From assembly GCA_039034015.1 (NCBI GenBank), contig JBCCBM010000003.1, positions 248,001-312,000 of the forward strand: a stretch of 64,000 bases of DNA, written 5' to 3'. A program made the position numbers and the translations under genes. The first letter of the stretch is position 1. Each line of letters starts with the position of its first letter. The stretch is from Acuticoccus sp039034015 (lineage in GTDB: Bacteria; Pseudomonadota; Alphaproteobacteria; Rhizobiales; Amorphaceae). A model generated the notes under the pieces. It did not search any database. It was not told the origin of the DNA and saw only the letters and a program-made list of their open reading frames with translations. Below, one piece after another: positions 8,019 through 16,452 of the stretch.

Positions 8019-9098
8019 TTAGGGCAAGGCAAAGCGCAGCACCGCGCCTCGCATCACATCAAGCGTCCACTGAAGCGCCCGGCGCACGGCCCTGATGAGC
8101 ACGAGCCCCACAAGCCAGGCGATGAAACTGTATAAAAAGGCAAAGAGCAGCCGCAGGCCGCGCACGCCAAGGCGGAAGCTGCGCAGCGCCACTTTGCCGG
8201 TAAGCTCCGCCACCACGCGGGAGCGGCGCGCAAAGCGGCCGGTGAATTCGGCAATGCGCGCCGCGTCCGCCCCGGTGCGCACAAAGCGCATGAGGCGCAC
8301 CGCGTTGGAGGCGCCGGCGTTCCCGGCCATGGTGTTGACCGCGCCAAGGGTTGCGGCAAGTTCGGCCCGGGCGGCGCTGCGCGTCATGCGGGCGGGGCCG
8401 GTGGCAAGGCCGGCGGCCGCGCGCGCGGCCTCCACCGCGCCGGCTGCGGCGGGTGGGGGGCCATCGGCGCGCCGGGCCGCAGCCTTTGCAAGACCCACGA
8501 GGCGCGCGGAAAATTCAGCGGTCAGGTTGCCGGTGCGCTTGGCGACCTTCAGCACCGAAATGCCGGCTTTCAGCACCAGCGAGGTGCCGCCGGTTGCAAT
8601 CGTGACGCCCTCTGCGGCGAGGCCAACGGCGGCGAGCGCCAACAAAAACTCCGAATAGTCCTCGCCCACCGCAGCCTTGCCGCCCTCAGAGATGATGTCG
8701 CGCACATCGCCCACCACCGTGAGATCGGAGACGACGGCGCCCGCAAGGCCGGCCGCATTGTCAGCATGGCCGGTGATGTAGGCGCCGGCAAAATCGGACG
8801 CGTTGCGCACAATGGTGGCGAGCGTCCCATTGGCCTCATCCAGCGCAGCGGTCGCCTCTGGGGAGATGGGCTTAAAAAGCTCTTGGCCGAGCGCGCGGTA
8901 TTGTTCGGCGCCGTCGATATCGCCCTCGGCAACGGCGGCGAGGGTGCGGTCCGACAAGATGTCGCCGCTGGTGGCGGCCTGGAGGTCGGCGCGGATGGCG
9001 CGCTCTTCAAACCCTGTCGCAAGGCGTGGGACCGCAAGCGCCAGGAACGCCACCGTTCCAAACGACAACATCGTTGCAGCGGCGAGTATGCGCGGCAT
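8019..9098 (-). CDS. hypothetical alanine-rich membrane protein
   Basis: A 359-residue protein I do not recognise. The first 28 residues are a signal-anchor-like hydrophobic segment (AAATMLSFGTVAFLALAVP). A central part (about residues 105-190) is rich in small residues with one or two weakly hydrophobic stretches, a middle part (200-270) is Ala/Arg rich and predicted helical, and the last 50 residues contain a clear membrane segment (LFAFLYSFIAWLVGLVLI). The ATG follows AAGGAGGGG by about seven bases, so the start is good. It is divergent from the aminotransferase gene. A role in the envelope is plausible but unproven. Confidence 0.75.
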   Translation of the reverse strand: MPRILAAATMLSFGTVAFLALAVPRLATGFEERAIRADLQAATSGDILSDRTLAAVAEGDIDGAEQYRALGQELFKPISPEATAALDEANGTLATIVRNASDFAGAYITGHADNAAGLAGAVVSDLTVVGDVRDIISEGGKAAVGEDYSEFLLALAAVGLAAEGVTIATGGTSLVLKAGISVLKVAKRTGNLTAEFSARLVGLAKAAARRADGPPPAAAGAVEAARAAAGLATGPARMTRSAARAELAATLGAVNTMAGNAGASNAVRLMRFVRTGADAARIAEFTGRFARRSRVVAELTGKVALRSFRLGVRGLRLLFAFLYSFIAWLVGLVLIRAVRRALQWTLDVMRGAVLRFALP

Positions 9099-9289
9099 TC
9101 GCGCCCCTCCTTTCGCGCCGGTTCGGCCCTCGTCGTAGGCCCCTCATCGCGCAAAATCTAGGGGCCGCGGCGCGGGGCGGGGTGCTCCATGCAAGGCCCC
9201 TGCCGCCGCGCAGTAAACCGGCAAGCGGTGAAGGTCTGGTGAACGCGTTGACCGCCCCCCGGTGCCGTGGCAAGCGCGAGGGTTAAGGC

Positions 9290-10471
9290 ATGGAGGGTTT
9301 TGACGTGAACCTTGTGGAAGCGGTGCGGCCGGCGGCGCAACGGGTGCCGGTGAGCGGGATCATCAGCGCCGTAAACCATGGCCGCGACAAGCCCGGCCTC
9401 ATTCCGCTGTGGGCGGGGGAGGGGGACCTTCCGACCCCCCGCTTCATTGCCGAGGCGGCGCAAAAGGCGCTCGCCGATGGCGAAACATTTTACACCCACC
9501 AGCGGGGCATCCCGCCGCTGCGCGAGGCGCTGGCCGCCTATTATGAGCGCCAGTTCGGCCGGCCGTTCGATCCGGACAGTTTCTTCGTCACTGGTTCGGG
9601 CATGCAGGCGATCGCCATTTCGCTGCAGCTGACGGTGGGCGCGGGCGAGGAGATCTTGCTGCCCACCCCCGCCTGGCCCAACGCCCATGGGGCCGCTGTT
9701 GCGCTGGGCGCATCGCCGAAAATTGTGCCGATGCGGGAGGAGGGGGCCAAATGGTCGCTCCACGTGGAGGATCTTGAGGCGGCCACCACCCCCGCGACCC
9801 GGGCGATCTTCCTCAATTCTCCCGCAAACCCAACGGGTTGGACCGCAAGCCGCGAGGTCCTTGGCGATGTTTTGGCCTTTGCCCGCCGCCACGGCCTGTG
9901 GATCATTGCCGACGAGATTTACTCCCGCTTTGTCTATGATGGCGCCCCACGCGCGCCCTCCTTCCTCGACATTGCCGAGCCGGACGACCGGATTGTCTAC
10001 GTCAACACGTTTTCAAAGAACTGGGCGATGACGGGTTGGCGCATGGGGTGGATCCACGCGCCGGTGGCCTTGCGGCAGACGCTCGAAAATCTCATCCAGT
10101 ATTCCACGTCGGGCACGGCGCAATTCATGCAGCGAGCGGGGGTGGTGGCGCTCAACGACGGCGAATGGTTTGTGGAGCACATGGTGCGTCGCGCCCGGGA
10201 GGGTCGCGATGTTGTGACGACCGCGCTTGCCGGCAACAACCGCGTCACCTACGCGGCGCCCGATGGGGCGTTTTATGCGTTTTTTCGCGTTGCGGGGCTC
10301 ACGAGCGCGCGCGAGGCGTCCTTCAAGCTCATTGACGAGGCGGGGGTGGGGACAGCGCCTGGCACGGCCTTTGGCGCCAATGGGGAGGGGTTTGTGCGCG
10401 TGTGCTTTGCCCGCAGCGCGGACAGCCTGTCGGAGGCGATGACGCGGTTAACGCGGTTTTTGGCGCACTGA
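9290..10471 (+). CDS. class I/II PLP-dependent aminotransferase
   Basis: A 393-residue fold-type I aminotransferase of the aspartate aminotransferase superfamily. Seen in order: YTHQRGIPPLREALAAYY near residue 66 (substrate channel), NSPANPTG near 180 with the Asn that contacts PLP, ADEIYSRFVYDG near 210 with the cofactor Asp and Tyr, and FSKNWAMTGWRMGW near 245 with the Schiff-base lysine; FVRVCFARS near the C-terminus holds the carboxylate-binding Arg. The substrate pair cannot be fixed from these residues. The ATG is preceded by GAGGGTTAAGGC; a second in-frame start would cut conserved sequence little. It stands alone, divergent from the hypothetical membrane protein gene. Confidence 0.9.
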   Translation: MEGFDVNLVEAVRPAAQRVPVSGIISAVNHGRDKPGLIPLWAGEGDLPTPRFIAEAAQKALADGETFYTHQRGIPPLREALAAYYERQFGRPFDPDSFFVTGSGMQAIAISLQLTVGAGEEILLPTPAWPNAHGAAVALGASPKIVPMREEGAKWSLHVEDLEAATTPATRAIFLNSPANPTGWTASREVLGDVLAFARRHGLWIIADEIYSRFVYDGAPRAPSFLDIAEPDDRIVYVNTFSKNWAMTGWRMGWIHAPVALRQTLENLIQYSTSGTAQFMQRAGVVALNDGEWFVEHMVRRAREGRDVVTTALAGNNRVTYAAPDGAFYAFFRVAGLTSAREASFKLIDEAGVGTAPGTAFGANGEGFVRVCFARSADSLSEAMTRLTRFLAH

Positions 10472-10686
10472 GGCTGGCGTTTTTGGCGGGGGGCGGCTGG
10501 GGATAGCGGGGCAAACTTGTGTCAAACTTGTCGCAGCGCACAAAACTGCGACGGCCCTTATCCCCCTCCGGCCGGTTTTGTGGCATGTTGTTTTTGCTCC
10601 TCCCTCAACTGGGGTCTGACCGATGGTTGGGCCCCTTTTTCATTTGGCTCTTGCCTGGCGGGCGCGGTGGGGGCACACGGTGGGGT

Positions 10687-11056
10687 GCCAGCCGGTCGGG
10701 CGGCCGCTCCGACAATCCTTGAAAGAGGGTCGGGGAGGAAAGTCCGGGCTCCACGGAAACACGGCGCCGGGTAACACCCGGCGGGGGCGACCCCAGGGAC
10801 AGTGCCACAGAGATCAGACCGCCGGCGGTTTCGTCGGTAAGGGTGAAACGGTGGGGTAAGAGCCCACCGCGCGGCCGGCAACGGTTGCGGCGACGGCAAA
10901 CCCCGCCGGGAGCAAGACCGCATAGGGGCAGTGGGCTGTTTCCGGCCGATGCTGCCCGGGTGGGTCGCGCGAGGCGCGTGGCAACACGCGTCCCAGATGA
11001 ATGGCCGCCACGCCAAATTTTTGGCCCTACAGAACCCGGCTTATAGACCGGCTGGC
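10687..11056 (+). ncRNA. rnpB: RNase P RNA (type A)
   Basis: The catalytic RNA of RNase P, which removes 5' leaders from tRNA precursors. The 5' conserved block GAGGAAAGTCCGGGCTCCAC starts at about 10735 and the 3' block ACAGAACCCGGCTTATAG ends at about 11046. The ends form a perfect 11-bp P1 helix: GCCAGCCGGTC (10687-10697) pairs with GACCGGCTGGC (11046-11056). The bases GGTAAGGGTGAAACGGTG in the middle are also typical. A TTTT run follows P1. The open frames across this stretch on both strands are artefacts. Its position just upstream of the dcw cluster is consistent with alphaproteobacterial gene order that I recall. Confidence 0.97.
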
Positions 11057-11282
11057 GCTTTTCTCTCCTAGAATGGGCGTTGGTGTGTCCGCCGCATGTT
11101 GGGGGCGGTCTTGCGCAGCGTGTGAACCGCAGGCGCATTCTTTGCGATCGGCCAAATTCACCGGTGCGGCACCATCGCAGCGAGGCGTTCCCCACCGAAG
11201 TCGGCTGTTGCCGACTTCGGCATCCAAAATGCCCAAATCGCGTTTGCGATTTGGGTGCGCTCCCCCCGTTCGCCAGGTGGCA

Positions 11283-11329
11283 GGGTTGCATGAAAAGGAT
11301 CTTTGATCCTTGTTCTTGCAACCCTTTTT
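11283..11329 (+). terminator. nested hairpin followed by TTTTT
   Basis: The outer stem GGGTTGCA (11283-11290) pairs with TGCAACCC (11317-11324), and inside it AAGGATC pairs with GATCCTT around a TTT loop; five T residues follow. This is the form of an intrinsic terminator and could end transcription that reads past rnpB, leaving mraZ with its own promoter. Confidence 0.5.
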
Positions 11330-11540
11330 CAAGCTTTGGTCGGGCCGTGACGGCGTCAAGGGCCCGTGCTCGCCATGCTCGCCCCCGAAGAGGGGGGGGG
11401 GCTGCGCGTGGCCGCGAACTGCGCTTGACGCAGTTCGCCATCAAAAGACGAAGGTTCGCGAAGCGAACACTCGGGCGGACCCTTGACCCCGCCACAGCCC
11501 TGCGTGACCTGTCGTGGCCGCGGCAGATGGTTACGGATTG

Positions 11541-11569
11541 TTGACCACCCACGGTAACCCATGCTATCC
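11541..11569 (+). promoter_or_regulatory. putative mraZ/dcw promoter
   Basis: TTGACC (11541-11546) and CTATCC (11564-11569) are separated by exactly 17 bases, close to the alphaproteobacterial housekeeping form TTGAC-N17-CTATAT. Transcription would begin near 11576, about 33 bases before the mraZ start. The MraZ boxes overlap the spacer, the -10 and the start point. Confidence 0.55.
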
Positions 11570-11581
11570 CACAAATGCCCA
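11548..11581. promoter_or_regulatory. MraZ operator: four 10-bp-phased CCCA boxes
   Basis: CCCA occurs at 11548, 11558, 11568 and 11578, four copies each separated by six bases, so the period is exactly ten. Read on the other strand this is TGGGN repeated with one helical turn spacing, the known recognition pattern of MraZ. The array lies over the proposed mraZ promoter, so MraZ bound here would block RNA polymerase, giving autorepression of the dcw operon. Confidence 0.85.
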
Positions 11582-11608
11582 TGACGGGGCGTTGCGAAGG
11601 GACGGGCG

Positions 11609-12067
11609 GTGCATGGGTTCGTTTCGCATTCCACGAACAAGCTCGATGCGAAAGGCCGTGTCTCCATCCCGGCCGCATTTCGGCAAGTTTTGGTGCGCGA
11701 TGGTTTCGAGGGGCTTTACGTTTTCCCGTCAATCCATGCCCCCACGGTGGATGCCGGCGGTTTCGCGCTCCTCAATCAAATACAAAGTCGGCTCGATGGG
11801 CTCGAAACACTCACCGATGAGCATGACATGATGTCGACAGCGCTCTATGGCGCGTCCGAAATCATCAAGATCGACAGTGAAGGCCGCGTGATGCTCACCG
11901 ACACCATCCGCGCCATCACTGGGATCGAGAAGGCTGTCACCTTCGTGGGCCTCGGATACAAGTTCCAAATCTGGCACCCCGACCATTTCGTCACGCATCG
12001 GGCGGAGGCGCAAAAGCGCGCATTTGGCGCTCTTGCCCGGCGCAAACCTGGGTCAGACCCGGCATGA
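11609..12067 (+). CDS. mraZ: transcriptional regulator MraZ
   Basis: A 152-residue DNA-binding protein of the SpoVT-AbrB superfamily that controls the division and cell wall operon it heads. Both family repeats are present: KLDAKGRVSIPAAFR (about residues 11-25) and IDSEGRVMLTDTIR (about 88-101), each with the D-x-x-G-R core; the protein assembles into a ring that binds phased TGGG repeats. Such repeats lie directly upstream. The GTG was chosen because the usual N-terminus (F-V-S-H-x-T-N-K-L) starts four residues in. The stop overlaps the rsmH start as ATGA. Confidence 0.96.
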   Translation: MHGFVSHSTNKLDAKGRVSIPAAFRQVLVRDGFEGLYVFPSIHAPTVDAGGFALLNQIQSRLDGLETLTDEHDMMSTALYGASEIIKIDSEGRVMLTDTIRAITGIEKAVTFVGLGYKFQIWHPDHFVTHRAEAQKRAFGALARRKPGSDPA

Positions 12068-13047
12068 CGTGGGATGGTGCCCCACCGGCCCAAGGCCACA
12101 TCCCCGTCATGCGCGATGAGGCGCTGGCGGCCCTCGCGCCAACCCCCGGCGCGGTGATTGTGGATGGCACCTTTGGGGCGGGCGGCTACACCGCGGCGCT
12201 CCTTGCGCACAGCACAACCGTGATTGCCATCGACCGTGACCCCGCGGCCGCCGCGCGCGCAAGCGGCATGGCGGCCGATGCGCTCACCTTCGTGGAGGGG
12301 CGGTTTTCCGCGCTCGATGCCCACGCTCGCGCCGCTGGGCATCACGCGGTGGACGGCGTCGTCCTCGATGTCGGCGTGTCGTCGTTCCAATTTGATGAGG
12401 CGGAACGGGGGTTCTCGTTCCGCGCCGACGCCCCGCTCGATATGCGCATGTCCGGCGAAGGCCCCACCGCCGCCGACCTCATCAATGCCGAAGATGGTGG
12501 GACGATCGCCCACATCTTGCGCGTTTATGGTGAGGAGCGGAGAGCAGGCGCCATCGCCCGCGCCATTGTGGCCGAGCGGCCCATCACCACCACCGCCGCG
12601 CTGGCGGCGCTGTGTGAGCGCGTCGCCGGGTCCTCGCGGGACAAAATCCATGCCGCGACGCGCACGTTTCAGGCGCTGCGCATTGCCGTCAACGATGAGC
12701 TGGGGGAGCTTGCTCGCGCCCTTGCCGCCGCCGAGCGCATTTTGAAGTCGGGCGGGCGGCTCGTCGTCGTCACCTTCCACAGCCTGGAAGACCGCATCGT
12801 CAAACGCTTCTTCACCGAGCGCGCGCGGGAGAAGGCCGGCTCACGCCACATGCCGGTGGTGGAGGGCCCAAAACCCTCGCTGCGCCTCATCACCAAAAAG
12901 CCCCAGGCGCCGGGGGAGGCGGAGGTTCTGCAAAACCCGCGCGCCCGCTCGGCAAAGCTGCGGGCGGCGGCGCGCACCGATGCGCCGCCAAAACCGTTTG
13001 ATGTTGCCGATTTTGTGCCCCCCGTGCGTTTGAGGAGTTTTGCGTGA
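12064..13047 (+). CDS. rsmH: 16S rRNA (cytosine(1402)-N4)-methyltransferase RsmH
   Basis: A 327-residue SAM-dependent methyltransferase (formerly MraW) that modifies C1402 in the 30S decoding centre. The N-terminal HIPVMRDEAL, the SAM loop GTFGAGGYT (residues 36-44), DVGVSSFQFDEAERGFSF (around 102-119) and FHSLEDRIVKRFF (around 238-250) are all diagnostic. The domain inserted between them is complete, and the length is usual. It is the second gene of the dcw cluster, overlapping mraZ by ATGA and ftsL by GTGA, which suggests translational coupling on both sides. Confidence 0.97.
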   Translation: MTWDGAPPAQGHIPVMRDEALAALAPTPGAVIVDGTFGAGGYTAALLAHSTTVIAIDRDPAAAARASGMAADALTFVEGRFSALDAHARAAGHHAVDGVVLDVGVSSFQFDEAERGFSFRADAPLDMRMSGEGPTAADLINAEDGGTIAHILRVYGEERRAGAIARAIVAERPITTTAALAALCERVAGSSRDKIHAATRTFQALRIAVNDELGELARALAAAERILKSGGRLVVVTFHSLEDRIVKRFFTERAREKAGSRHMPVVEGPKPSLRLITKKPQAPGEAEVLQNPRARSAKLRAAARTDAPPKPFDVADFVPPVRLRSFA

Positions 13048-13379
13048 CCCGCTCGTTCCGCCTTTCGGTGCTCGTTTTGTCGATCATCTCGCTCATGACC
13101 GCGGCGGCGGCCGTCTTCATCAACAAGAAGGAGGCCGAGCGGGACGGGCGCGCAATCGGTGAACTCAATCGAAAGATTGCGGCCGAGCGGCAACGAATCA
13201 GCGAGCTTCGGGCCGAGTGGAGCGCGCTTGATCACCCGGCCCGTCTGCAGGTCCTGGTGGAGCGCCACAACGATGTTCTCGGTCTTGCGCCCATCGCGGC
13301 GGCGCAAATCGTGGACGTTGCACAAATCCGCGCGGCAGTGGCCACCCACGCCGCCGAGCGTGAGGAGGGCGAAGAGTGA
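13044..13379 (+). CDS. ftsL: cell division protein FtsL
   Basis: A 111-residue bitopic membrane protein. A short basic cytoplasmic tail is followed by one membrane helix (LSVLVLSIISLMTAAAAVF, about residues 7-25) and a periplasmic helical coil (about 28-75) with charged heptads, the form of FtsL, which pairs with a FtsB-like partner to activate FtsWI. Sequence conservation in this family is low, so the call rests on this layout plus its position between rsmH and ftsI. The GTG start overlaps the rsmH stop and the stop overlaps the ftsI start, both as GTGA. Confidence 0.85.
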   Translation: MTRSFRLSVLVLSIISLMTAAAAVFINKKEAERDGRAIGELNRKIAAERQRISELRAEWSALDHPARLQVLVERHNDVLGLAPIAAAQIVDVAQIRAAVATHAAEREEGEE

Positions 13380-15046
13380 GGCACAGCCAAAACGACGGCG
13401 CAAAGGGGCGCATTGCCCTCGCGATCCTGTGCTTCTTCGCCATTTATGGCGTGGTGGCCGGCCGCCTCGTCTCCCTCGGCATGGAAGAGCCGGAGGCCGC
13501 CCGCGGGCCCAAGGGGAGCCCCCACAGCACCGTCCAAGCCTCCCGCCCCGACATTGTGGACCGCAACGGCGAAGTCTTGGCGACCGACCTTGCCACCGCC
13601 TCGCTTTATGCCGAGCCGCGCAACATTGCAGATGTGGACGAGGCGGTCGAAAAGCTCTCCGGCGTTTTGCCCGAGCTCGATCTTGCCGGCCTTCGCAAAA
13701 GTCTTGGCAGCGACAAGGGCTTTGTGTGGCTCCGCCGCGAAATTTCCGCCGACCTTCGCGAGCGGGTGCATGACCTTGGTCTCCCCGGCATCGGCTTTCT
13801 GACCGAAACGCGGCGCTTTTACCCGGGCGGTCGCTCGGTCGGCCACATTGTGGGCCACGTCAACATCGACAATGCGGGCATTGCGGGCCTCGAAAAATCC
13901 ATCGACAGCGATGGTTTGCGCGCGCTCCAGGCGGCGGGGCTTGCGCGCAAAGGCCAGGCGATGGCCCCGGTGCGCCTCTCCCTCGACCTTCGCGTGCAGC
14001 ATGTGGTGCGCGATGAACTCTCGCGCGCCATGGAGCGGTTTGCGGCGAAAGCTGCGGTGGGCATCGTGCTCGACGCAGACACCTTTGAGGTGGTCGCGAT
14101 GTCGAGCCTGCCGGACTATGACCCCAACCGGCCGGCCGACAGTCTTAAAGCCAACAACATGAACCGCGCCCTCACCGGCGTATTTGAGCTTGGCTCGATC
14201 TTTAAGGCCTTCACCCTCGCCTCCGCGCTCGACACCGGCGCCATCGGCCTTGATGACCGGGTGGATGCGCGCCGCCCGCTTCAGATCGGCGGCTTCACCA
14301 TCGAGGATTTTCATGCCAAGCGCCGCGTGCTCACCGTGCGCGAGGTCTTTAAATTCTCGTCCAATATCGGGACGGCCAAAATCGCCAAGCGAATGGGAAA
14401 GCCCAACCAGCAAGCGTACTTAAAGCGCCTTGGGATGTTTGAGCGGGTGGCGACGGAGCTGCCGGAAGGCTCGCGCCCCCTTCTCCCGCGGCGCTGGGCG
14501 GATGTGACGGCGGCCACCGTCTCCTACGGGCACGGCATGGCCGTGACGCCGATGCACGCCGCCGCCGCCGCCGCCGCCATCCTGAACGGCGGGGTTTACG
14601 CCAAACCCACCTTCTACCCCCGGTCGGCGGAGGAGGCGGTGTCGGATGGGAGCCGCGTGATTTCGACGGTGACCTCCGCGCGCATGCGGGAACTTTTTGC
14701 GCTCAACGCTGCGGAGGGGTCGGGCCGCCGTGCACGCGTGCCGGGCTATAATGTTGGCGGCAAAACGGGGACGGCCGAAAAGGTTGTGAACGGGCAGTAC
14801 GCCACCGACAAGCGCATCAACTCGTTCCTCGCCGCCTTCCCCATTGACGCGCCCGAATACGTGGTTCTGGTGGTGCTGGATGAGCCTCAGCCGGAGGAGG
14901 GCGAGCGCTACGCCACCGCGGGGCTGAACGCTGCGCCAACGGTCGCCAACATTGTGAGCCGCATCGGGCCGATGCTCTCGGTCGCGCCCCGCTTTGCCGA
15001 GGGTGACCCTGTCGCCAGGGCCATCGAGGTCGCCTATCAGGAGTAG
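13376..15046 (+). CDS. ftsI: peptidoglycan D,D-transpeptidase FtsI (PBP3)
   Basis: A 556-residue class B penicillin-binding protein that crosslinks septal peptidoglycan. One membrane helix near residues 13-31 anchors it; the pedestal domain (RPDIVDRNGEVLATDL near 58) follows, and the transpeptidase domain shows the active-site triad of motifs: SIFK (Ser-x-x-Lys) near residue 279, SSN near 327 and KTGT near 463. Note that the active-site motif is G-S-I-F-K rather than the common G-S-T-F-K. The length is near normal for alphaproteobacteria. Starts at a GTG overlapping ftsL; murE follows after five bases. Confidence 0.96.
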   Translation: MRHSQNDGAKGRIALAILCFFAIYGVVAGRLVSLGMEEPEAARGPKGSPHSTVQASRPDIVDRNGEVLATDLATASLYAEPRNIADVDEAVEKLSGVLPELDLAGLRKSLGSDKGFVWLRREISADLRERVHDLGLPGIGFLTETRRFYPGGRSVGHIVGHVNIDNAGIAGLEKSIDSDGLRALQAAGLARKGQAMAPVRLSLDLRVQHVVRDELSRAMERFAAKAAVGIVLDADTFEVVAMSSLPDYDPNRPADSLKANNMNRALTGVFELGSIFKAFTLASALDTGAIGLDDRVDARRPLQIGGFTIEDFHAKRRVLTVREVFKFSSNIGTAKIAKRMGKPNQQAYLKRLGMFERVATELPEGSRPLLPRRWADVTAATVSYGHGMAVTPMHAAAAAAAILNGGVYAKPTFYPRSAEEAVSDGSRVISTVTSARMRELFALNAAEGSGRRARVPGYNVGGKTGTAEKVVNGQYATDKRINSFLAAFPIDAPEYVVLVVLDEPQPEEGERYATAGLNAAPTVANIVSRIGPMLSVAPRFAEGDPVARAIEVAYQE

Positions 15047-15051
15047 CGCCC

Positions 15052-16452
15052 GTGCGCCTTCGTGATCTCGTGAGGACGGATGTTGACGGCGAGGTGACCG
15101 GCATCACCGCCGACAGCCGCGCGGTGCGCCCGGGCATGATCTTTGCTGCCCTCCGCGGCACCAACGTGGATGGCGCGGCCTTCGTGCCTGATGCGTTGGC
15201 CGCCGGCGCGCTCGCGATCCTGTGTGCGCCCGATGCGGCGGTCGACGCCCCCATCGTGGTGCGCGATGCGGACCCGCGGCGCCGCCTCGCCCTCATGGCC
15301 GCAGCGCTCGCGGGTGCGCAGCCGGCGGTGACTGTGGCGGTCACGGGCACGGCGGGCAAAACCTCGGTTGCCGAATTCACCCGGCAGATTTCTGCGGCGG
15401 CGGGGCACACGGCCGTCAGCGTCGGGACGCTTGGGATTTCGGGCGCCGTCACCGTGCCGGGCGGGCTCACGACGCCCGATCCTGTCGCGCTCCACGCGCG
15501 GCTTGCCGACCTTGCGGGCGCGGGCGTCACCCACCTGGCGATGGAAGCGTCGAGCCACGGGATTGCGCAGCGCCGGCTTGACGGTGTGCGCCTCACCGCC
15601 GCCGCCTTCACCAACATTGGCCGCGATCATCTGGATTATCACCCCACCCCAGAGGCCTATCTGGCGGCAAAACTGCGCCTGTTTGAGACGCTCCTGCCCC
15701 CTGGCGCGCCCACTGTGGTGGACCCCGAAAGCCCGGGCGGAGAGGCGGTCTTGGCGGTCGCTGGCACTGCCTTCACCGTGGGCCGGGGCGGGCGCGACCT
15801 TCACCTTTCGCGGGTGCGGCCGATGCCGGGCGGGGCGCGGCTGACGCTGCGCGGCGCGGGCGAGCACACCGTTGAATTGCCGCTCATCGGCGCCTTCCAA
15901 GCCGACAATGCTGTGCTTGCCGCGGGCCTTGCGATGGCCGCGGGCGTTGCGGAAGACGTGGCCGTTGGCGCGCTCGCCAGCCTGAAAGGCGCGCCGGGGC
16001 GGCTGGAGCGGGTGGGGGACAAAGCCGGCGCGCCGGTCTTTGTGGACTATGCGCACAAGCCCGATGCGGTGGAAGCAGCGCTCGCCGCGGTGCGCCCGGC
16101 CGTTGCCGGGCCGCTCATTGTGGTGATTGGCGCCGGCGGCGATCGCGACCCCGGCAAGCGGCCCCTCATGGGCGCGGCAAGCGCCAAATACGCCGACACC
16201 GTGATTGTCACCGATGACAACCCCCGGTCGGAAAACCCCGCCGCGATCCGCAAGGCCGTGATGGAGGGGGCGCCGGATGCCATTGAGATCGGCGACCGTC
16301 GCGAGGCAATCGCCCACGCCATAGCGCGCCTTGCGCCGAACGGTGCGCTGGTGATCGCCGGCAAGGGGCATGAGGAGGGGCAAACGGCGGGTGGCGTCAC
16401 CACGCCCTTCAATGATCGCACGGTCGCCATGGAGGTCCTTGCCGCATTATGA
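15052..16452 (+). CDS. murE: UDP-MurNAc-L-Ala-D-Glu:meso-DAP ligase MurE
   Basis: A 466-residue Mur ligase that adds the third residue of the peptidoglycan stem peptide in the cytoplasm. The ATP loop VTGTAGKTSVAEF is near residue 101, EASSHGIAQRRLDG near 166, FVDYAHKPDA near 330 and DDNPRSENP near 388; the DNPR motif is the mark of enzymes that choose meso-diaminopimelate over lysine. The N-terminal domain is slightly short compared with E. coli MurE. The start is GTG with GGAG about ten bases upstream. Overlaps murF by ATGA. Confidence 0.96.
   Translation: MRLRDLVRTDVDGEVTGITADSRAVRPGMIFAALRGTNVDGAAFVPDALAAGALAILCAPDAAVDAPIVVRDADPRRRLALMAAALAGAQPAVTVAVTGTAGKTSVAEFTRQISAAAGHTAVSVGTLGISGAVTVPGGLTTPDPVALHARLADLAGAGVTHLAMEASSHGIAQRRLDGVRLTAAAFTNIGRDHLDYHPTPEAYLAAKLRLFETLLPPGAPTVVDPESPGGEAVLAVAGTAFTVGRGGRDLHLSRVRPMPGGARLTLRGAGEHTVELPLIGAFQADNAVLAAGLAMAAGVAEDVAVGALASLKGAPGRLERVGDKAGAPVFVDYAHKPDAVEAALAAVRPAVAGPLIVVIGAGGDRDPGKRPLMGAASAKYADTVIVTDDNPRSENPAAIRKAVMEGAPDAIEIGDRREAIAHAIARLAPNGALVIAGKGHEEGQTAGGVTTPFNDRTVAMEVLAAL

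Larger units (their letters stand above)
11057..11608. other. non-coding stretch with a series of perfect hairpins
   Basis: A 552-base region without a supportable gene. It holds five strong inverted repeats: CCGAAGTCGGC with its complement (11195-11220), CCCAAATCGC (11232-11255), GGGTTGCA with a nested AAGGATC stem (11283-11324), GCGAACTGCG (11414-11438) and GTTCGC (11454-11468). The first and second, and the fourth and fifth, are separated by similar spacers beginning CATCCAAAA or CATCAAAAG. The last 70 bases carry the mraZ promoter and operator. A run of nine G residues occurs near 11393-11401. Confidence 0.7.

Noticed and set aside
11393..11401. Run of nine G residues considered as a phase-variable tract.
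   Set aside because: It lies in non-coding sequence, 140 bases from the mraZ promoter, so no frame would switch.
10605..11732. Long open frames on both strands across 10.6-11.7 kb.
   Set aside because: They cover the RNase P RNA, the hairpin array and the start of mraZ; the translations are Arg/Pro rich and lack any domain.
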